Both the position numbers and the translations under genes were made by a program. From Rodentolepis nana (taxonomy: Eukaryota > Platyhelminthes > Cestoda > Cyclophyllidea > Hymenolepididae): 30,940 nucleotides of DNA. The notes beneath the pieces were generated by a model. It did not search any database, was not told the origin of the DNA, and was given only the letters and a program-made list of their open reading frames with translations. The stretch is from contig UZAE01012841.1 in NCBI GenBank assembly GCA_900617975.1, positions 1-30,940 on the forward strand, given 5' to 3'. Positions 28,101-30,940 of the stretch are shown here, one piece after another. Position 1 is the stretch's first letter. The number at the start of each line of letters is the position of its first letter.

Positions 28101-30468
28101 CTTGCCTGTCGTGTAGCTTCCTTATTCCTTGTTGGCCACACTCGAGAATACGTCTGTGTTCCTTCTAACATAGTGCGAAACATTATGCACGAATATTTCC
28201 CTATTGTAAGTTGATCACTTATCGGGCTTCGTTGTTGTACAGCGCATTTACCATAATTTCGTTGTTAATATCTTTAGGAGAGCAGTGACAAGACTAGTTA
28301 TGCTTGTTCACGTCGGTTGAAGTTTCTGTTGATGCTTCGAAATGATGAAAGAACTCAAACCGATATCCTTCTTACAAAGGTTTCAAGTGATACTGAACTC
28401 ATGGCTAAGGTTAGTCTACAACTCAGCCTACTTATTTGATTTCAGTAGTTAGTGTTATTAATATTCATGACTATTTGCTGTTTGCTTGATTTCAGTACCA
28501 TATTGGCAAGTCAGCCTGGGTGCACCTTTACAATCGTGACTCAGAACAGGCACATCATTTTTTCAGGGATTTAGTGCAGCTCATTGTGAAGAACTTCCTC
28601 CCGACCATCGCTAAACAGTGTCCCCACATGCTCAACAAGTCCCTGCTCATTCGTAAGTTCTCTACCTCTCCACATTTTGCCTCACTGTGAATTTATTGAG
28701 TGCACTGATGTCATCTACTGTAGACGAGTCAGTGACGTAATTTACTTCATTTATTCGTGCAGCTATTTAAGTAGAATTATCTTGCCACCTATTTGGCATT
28801 TTTACTCAACTTTTCTTTCTCACGTAAATAATCCAAGCCATGCTGATGTGTTTTCGTTGTGACCTGGGAGAAAGTCCGTTTAAATCCGTCTTCCCTATCG
28901 TTTTACTCAACTTGCGCTAGGTTTTCTTCCAATAAGAGCAATAAATGGTATGATCGTTATATATTAGAGTTTGTTCAACGGTTGTCGTTATCAGAGGAAA
29001 CGGGTTCAAACTGGCCCACCTATGCATGTAAAATTAGTAGAAGAGCACGCTTATAAGATCGCGTGGCCGTCGTTGGTTTAGATACAGATTTTGTAAAGAA
29101 CTAGGTTGGAAACACATTAACGCCAAAGCAGTTTGTTATTTAGTCTTCGTTTTATTACATGTAAACTTCCCGTTCACCGAAAACAGTTCCCCTTAGCGAC
29201 ATCGCCTTTTGGATTGTATTCGTCGTTAGATTGTGCACCAAAAGTACACTGGAGTTTGGTCATGTTTATTTAGTTTCATCTCTTCATGCTGGTAACAGTA
29301 ATCGTAAATTGCTTCAAAAGTTACTCTGTTTCTCATCTTCTATCTCAAACGCCACCCTCTTTTGAAGCCTATCGCAACATTTTATGCGCCATTTCGAAAT
29401 ATTTGAATCATTGTTTTGCTAACCGTTTTATGTCCTTTTTTATCCAACTTACAGCTGGGATATCAAATGAGGAAAATCAAGAGATGAGTCGAGAAAATCA
29501 GTTCAATTTGGAGAGAATTCGAGAAATGCTCTTGAAGTCTCGTGAAACCCTTCGATCTCATTATGATTTTATCCTCCTCGCTTCAGTTCACAGTGAACAA
29601 GCCCTACCAGATATTGGCCAGAGTCGACCCGCTATTGTGATTGAAACTCTGAGAAATCTATTTCTGGTAAGGGACTTTCACTCTTCGCACTCACCACCAG
29701 CTTCTCGTGTTGATCGTGTATTTTTATATTTTGCTTTTTAGGGTGCGCTCCGATTGCGTAAAGAGATTAACTCGCCACATGATCCGCTGATGTTGAATAG
29801 GATTCTCAAACAGTATCCCTATGAGGAGATGACAGCAGCTGTTAAATGTCTGGCCACTACGGATGCGTTGCGGAAACAGAAGAGCTTTGAGGTTAATAAC
29901 TTTATAATGATCCACCTACTGAAGTACTATAAGTAGGCTGAAATTTGGAGTCCCATTTTTATCTTTAGTGTTAAGTGAAGAAAGTCATTTGACTCTGCTA
30001 TTTGCCTACCTTTAATAAGATTATAAAATGTTTCCTTTATCATCATCAACTTTCTTTTCCCTATACCTTAGGATTTCGATCTTAATATTATTGGTCACTT
30101 TCGGCTGAAGACGACTCTACGGTAGGTTTTGCTGCGCTTTTATTTGTAAATGCGTCAATCATTCGCTGGTATAACCTATTCGTTTTAACTTATTTAGACT
30201 GGTCTCTTGGTGCAATCTTCACTTATTCATAAATATCCGTTTCTTTATGGAAGCTTGGAGTTTGTATAGACAGTGTTCTGAGGAGACTAGACGATTGCGT
30301 GGAAGGCAAAGAAGGAGTAAGGTGAAAGCCACTTCTCAAGCGTCAACAGATGCGTCAGAATCATTGCAACGACCCAGAAATGAGTGGATTATTACAAAAC
30401 ACGATTTTGCTGAGCCTACTTCCGGTGGCTTAGTGGCCACATTTACAGAATTTCTCTACTGCAAATCG
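17833..30468 (+). CDS. GTF3C1: general transcription factor 3C polypeptide 1 (TFIIIC largest subunit), 22 exons, 3' end outside window
   Basis: TFIIIC binds the B box of tRNA genes and recruits TFIIIB for Pol III. Coding exons: 17833-18087, 18118-18254, 18295-19136, 19835-20036, 20110-20162, 20240-20263, 20392-20409, 21239-21483, 21636-21854, 23429-23554, 23639-23714, 25302-25720, 26135-26786, 27211-27606, 27682-27717, 27913-28016, 28098-28205, 28278-28409, 28496-28652, 29455-29666, 29742-29932, 30198-30468. All 21 junctions are GT-AG and phase-consistent, giving 1625 codons without a stop. Identity rests on co-linear matches to human GTF3C1: the start (GLDGVPISHLW, TKEFLW), RWGNLLVVVAPQSLR, VDLQLVCHPS, IYLHRKAVILDTR, DIDTYWLHLRAILMYTPFG, CWTKIEDQL and EESSDKTSY. 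The ATG at 17833 aligns with the human start. The human protein has about 2100 residues, so the last part is missing here. Confidence 0.93.
19137..19834 (+). other. GTF3C1 intron 3 with (GT)n run
   Basis: A 698-nt intron. Exon 3 ends in phase 1 and exon 4 supplies the two missing bases, so the join is in frame. It contains a (GT)n microsatellite close to the donor and several open frames of up to 79 codons at 19443-19782 that lack matching splice sites. Confidence 0.8.
19179..19222 (+). repeat. (GT)n microsatellite
   Basis: GT dinucleotides with one interruption, about 40 bases downstream of the exon 3 donor. Confidence 0.95.
20240..20409 (+). other. GTF3C1: GTF3C1 microexons 6 (24 nt) and 7 (18 nt)
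   Basis: Exon 6 (20240-20263) sits between TTTTTGTAG and GTAAGT. Exon 7 (20392-20409) sits between ATCAATTAG and GTGAGT. Both begin and end in phase 1, so either or both can be skipped without losing frame, and exon 5 can join exon 8 directly. They are called from splice signals and phase alone. The human protein gives no clear counterpart. Confidence 0.55.
20410..21238 (+). other. GTF3C1 intron 7, no gene seen
   Basis: An 829-nt intron starting with five overlapping GTGA units (20410-20429), each a possible donor. The remainder has nothing recognisable. Confidence 0.7.
21855..23428 (+). other. GTF3C1 intron 9, no gene seen
   Basis: A 1574-nt intron joining two phase-0 exons. It contains C runs near 21930 and 22197 and a G run at 23297-23314. 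The open frame at 22163-22432 has no matching splice sites and no counterpart in human GTF3C1. Confidence 0.75.
23297..23314 (+). repeat. poly-G run
   Basis: About 18 consecutive G in an AT-rich intron. It may be a slippage-prone homopolymer or a sequencing artefact. Confidence 0.9.
24493..24559 (+). repeat. 67-bp direct repeat, copy 1 (copy 2 at 24767-24833)
   Basis: The 67 bases from GTTAAAATACTAATTTCC to AATTTAAGTAGC recur 274 bases downstream without a visible change. Each copy contains TTTCCTTCCTAG, a good splice-acceptor sequence. Confidence 0.93.
24767..24833 (+). repeat. 67-bp direct repeat, copy 2 (copy 1 at 24493-24559)
   Basis: Identical by eye to 24493-24559. The flanks on both sides differ, so the duplicated block is exactly this segment. 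Confidence 0.93.
25778..25801 (+). repeat. (AGT)n microsatellite
   Basis: About eight AGT units in GTF3C1 intron 12, 57 bases after the exon 12 donor. Confidence 0.95.
26787..27210 (+). other. GTF3C1 intron 13 with a retroelement fragment
   Basis: A 424-nt intron. It holds a 33-base fragment of the composite element head at 26970-27002 in reverse orientation and an (ATTA)n run near 26878. Confidence 0.8.
26970..27002 (-). repeat. fragment of the composite element head
   Basis: On the minus strand this reads GGGGTGAACGAAAGACTTAC and then CTCCACGTGGTGC. It differs from the element head at three of about 33 positions. The match stops abruptly on the tail side, so only the 5' end is present, the opposite of the usual 5' truncation. 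On the plus strand it carries GTGGAG|GTAAGT, a strong donor-like site inside the intron. Confidence 0.75.
27211..27606 (+). other. GTF3C1: GTF3C1 exon 14: charged, probably disordered linker
   Basis: The exon encodes about 132 residues. They include basic clusters (KDHRRTRSYRLRSARKKLRR, RKRRLRKK) and an acidic run (DADNENDDGDQGEGEEEEEG). The same position in human GTF3C1 also has a Lys/Arg-rich low-complexity linker. The basic clusters could serve as nuclear import signals. A 36-nt exon 15 (27682-27717) follows. Confidence 0.82.
27913..30468 (+). other. GTF3C1: GTF3C1 exons 16-22: SANT/Myb-like segment and beyond
   Basis: Exon 16-17 (RRACWTKIEDQLLLACRVA) matches human RVTWSMQEDGLLVLCRIA, a SANT/Myb-like helix set. 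Exon 17 (VRNIMHEYFPI) matches VRDILHATFEE and exon 18 (ESSDKTSYACSRRLKFLLML) matches ESLDKTSHSVGRRARYIV. Exon 21-22 (HLLKYYKLVSWC) fits human LSQTYYRIFTWR. The donor of exon 21 lies inside AAGTAG, so reading through it stops at once. Exon 22 ends SGGLVATFTEFLYCKS, like human GGNCVAVLTLFSLG. Assignment is weakest for exons 20-22. Confidence 0.8.
28653..29454 (+). other. GTF3C1 intron 19, no gene seen
   Basis: An 802-nt intron between exons 19 and 20. Its open frames are short and unsupported. Confidence 0.75.
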
Positions 30469-30940
30469 GTATGTTCTGCCTAATGCAATAAAAAAAGTAA
30501 CATTTTTTGAGCTTCAGTAGAATATTTTTTTATCGAGATAGGTTAAAAAGAACAAAAAGTCAGGTTGTCTCCTCTCTGCTCATGAATGGGAACTTTGTTC
30601 TAAATAAACGCTTTATGGGGTCAATCAATTGTTTCGCAATTACTTTGAGGTCGTCTAAAACTATTCATTTGAAGAGCCTTTAAGCGTTTTGAACAGGATT
30701 GTATTATGATTGCACTATCTAAGAGCCTTAGCGTACTAACAATGCGATGAGTCACATATAATCGATTGGCTAGTAAGGTGGATCAAAGCATACTATTTCC
30801 TACTGTCAAATCACCTCAGTAGGCCAATTGATCCGATCCCTTGTAAGTGCACTGCACTTATTAAAACTACTGAGGTACAACAGCCTATGGCAGATAACTG
30901 GGCCACCGGTCTATTGGAAGACAGTGTGGGGAAATGAGGA
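30469..30940 (+). other. start of GTF3C1 intron 22, no further exon seen
   Basis: The sequence after the GTATGT donor has frequent stops in all three frames and no convincing acceptor followed by an open phase-0 frame. The remaining C-terminal exons are expected beyond the window. Confidence 0.6.

Noticed and set aside
30072..30121. A 50-nt exon between GTF3C1 exons 21 and 22
   Set aside because: Joined to the exon 21 donor at 29932 it gives an in-frame stop. Skipping it joins exon 21 to 30198 in phase with a better match to the human sequence. A weaker donor (GTTAAT at about 29892) could use it, so it stays a minor possibility.

Overview
The window is nuclear DNA of an animal. It is AT-rich, with GT-AG introns throughout, mariner DNA transposons, large tandem arrays and long intergenic stretches. 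The best fit is a flatworm, probably a parasitic one. Several introns are only 30-40 nt long, and in the long gene the two smallest introns come first with larger ones downstream, a pattern known from schistosomes and tapeworms. The species cannot be fixed from the sequence alone.

Left third (1 to about 9160): mobile and repetitive DNA. Three copies of one mariner element are present: a fragment cut by the left edge (minus strand) and two full-length dead copies (4432-5714 and 7752-9044). Between the first two lies a 2.56-kb element (1438-3993). It has a fixed head, two tandem arrays, a unique 3' part and an (AAAT)n tail, and it is flanked by a 13-base target-site duplication. A short relative of about 320 bp (7530-9147, minus strand) has its own 14-base duplication and was later split by the third mariner. 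Together they describe a non-autonomous retroelement family that resembles SVA (SINE-VNTR-Alu) in design.

Middle (about 10.5-15.2 kb): small genes. These are a two-exon secreted four-cysteine protein (10518-11464), a possible exon with a membrane segment and two Cys pairs (about 11637-11980), a two-exon 126-residue protein ending in a CaaX box and split by a 35-nt intron (13115-13530), and NF-YB on the minus strand in three coding exons (15205-14049).

Right half (17833 to the end): one long gene on the plus strand, GTF3C1, the largest subunit of TFIIIC. Twenty-two coding exons joined with consistent reading phase give 1625 codons, and the gene runs off the right edge. It contains two consecutive in-frame microexons (24 and 18 nt), a five-fold repeated splice donor and a fragment of the retroelement head in intron 13. 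NF-YB and GTF3C1 are head to head with about 2.6 kb between their start codons. One is a Pol II CCAAT-box factor and the other a Pol III factor, and nothing in the sequence shows that they are co-regulated.
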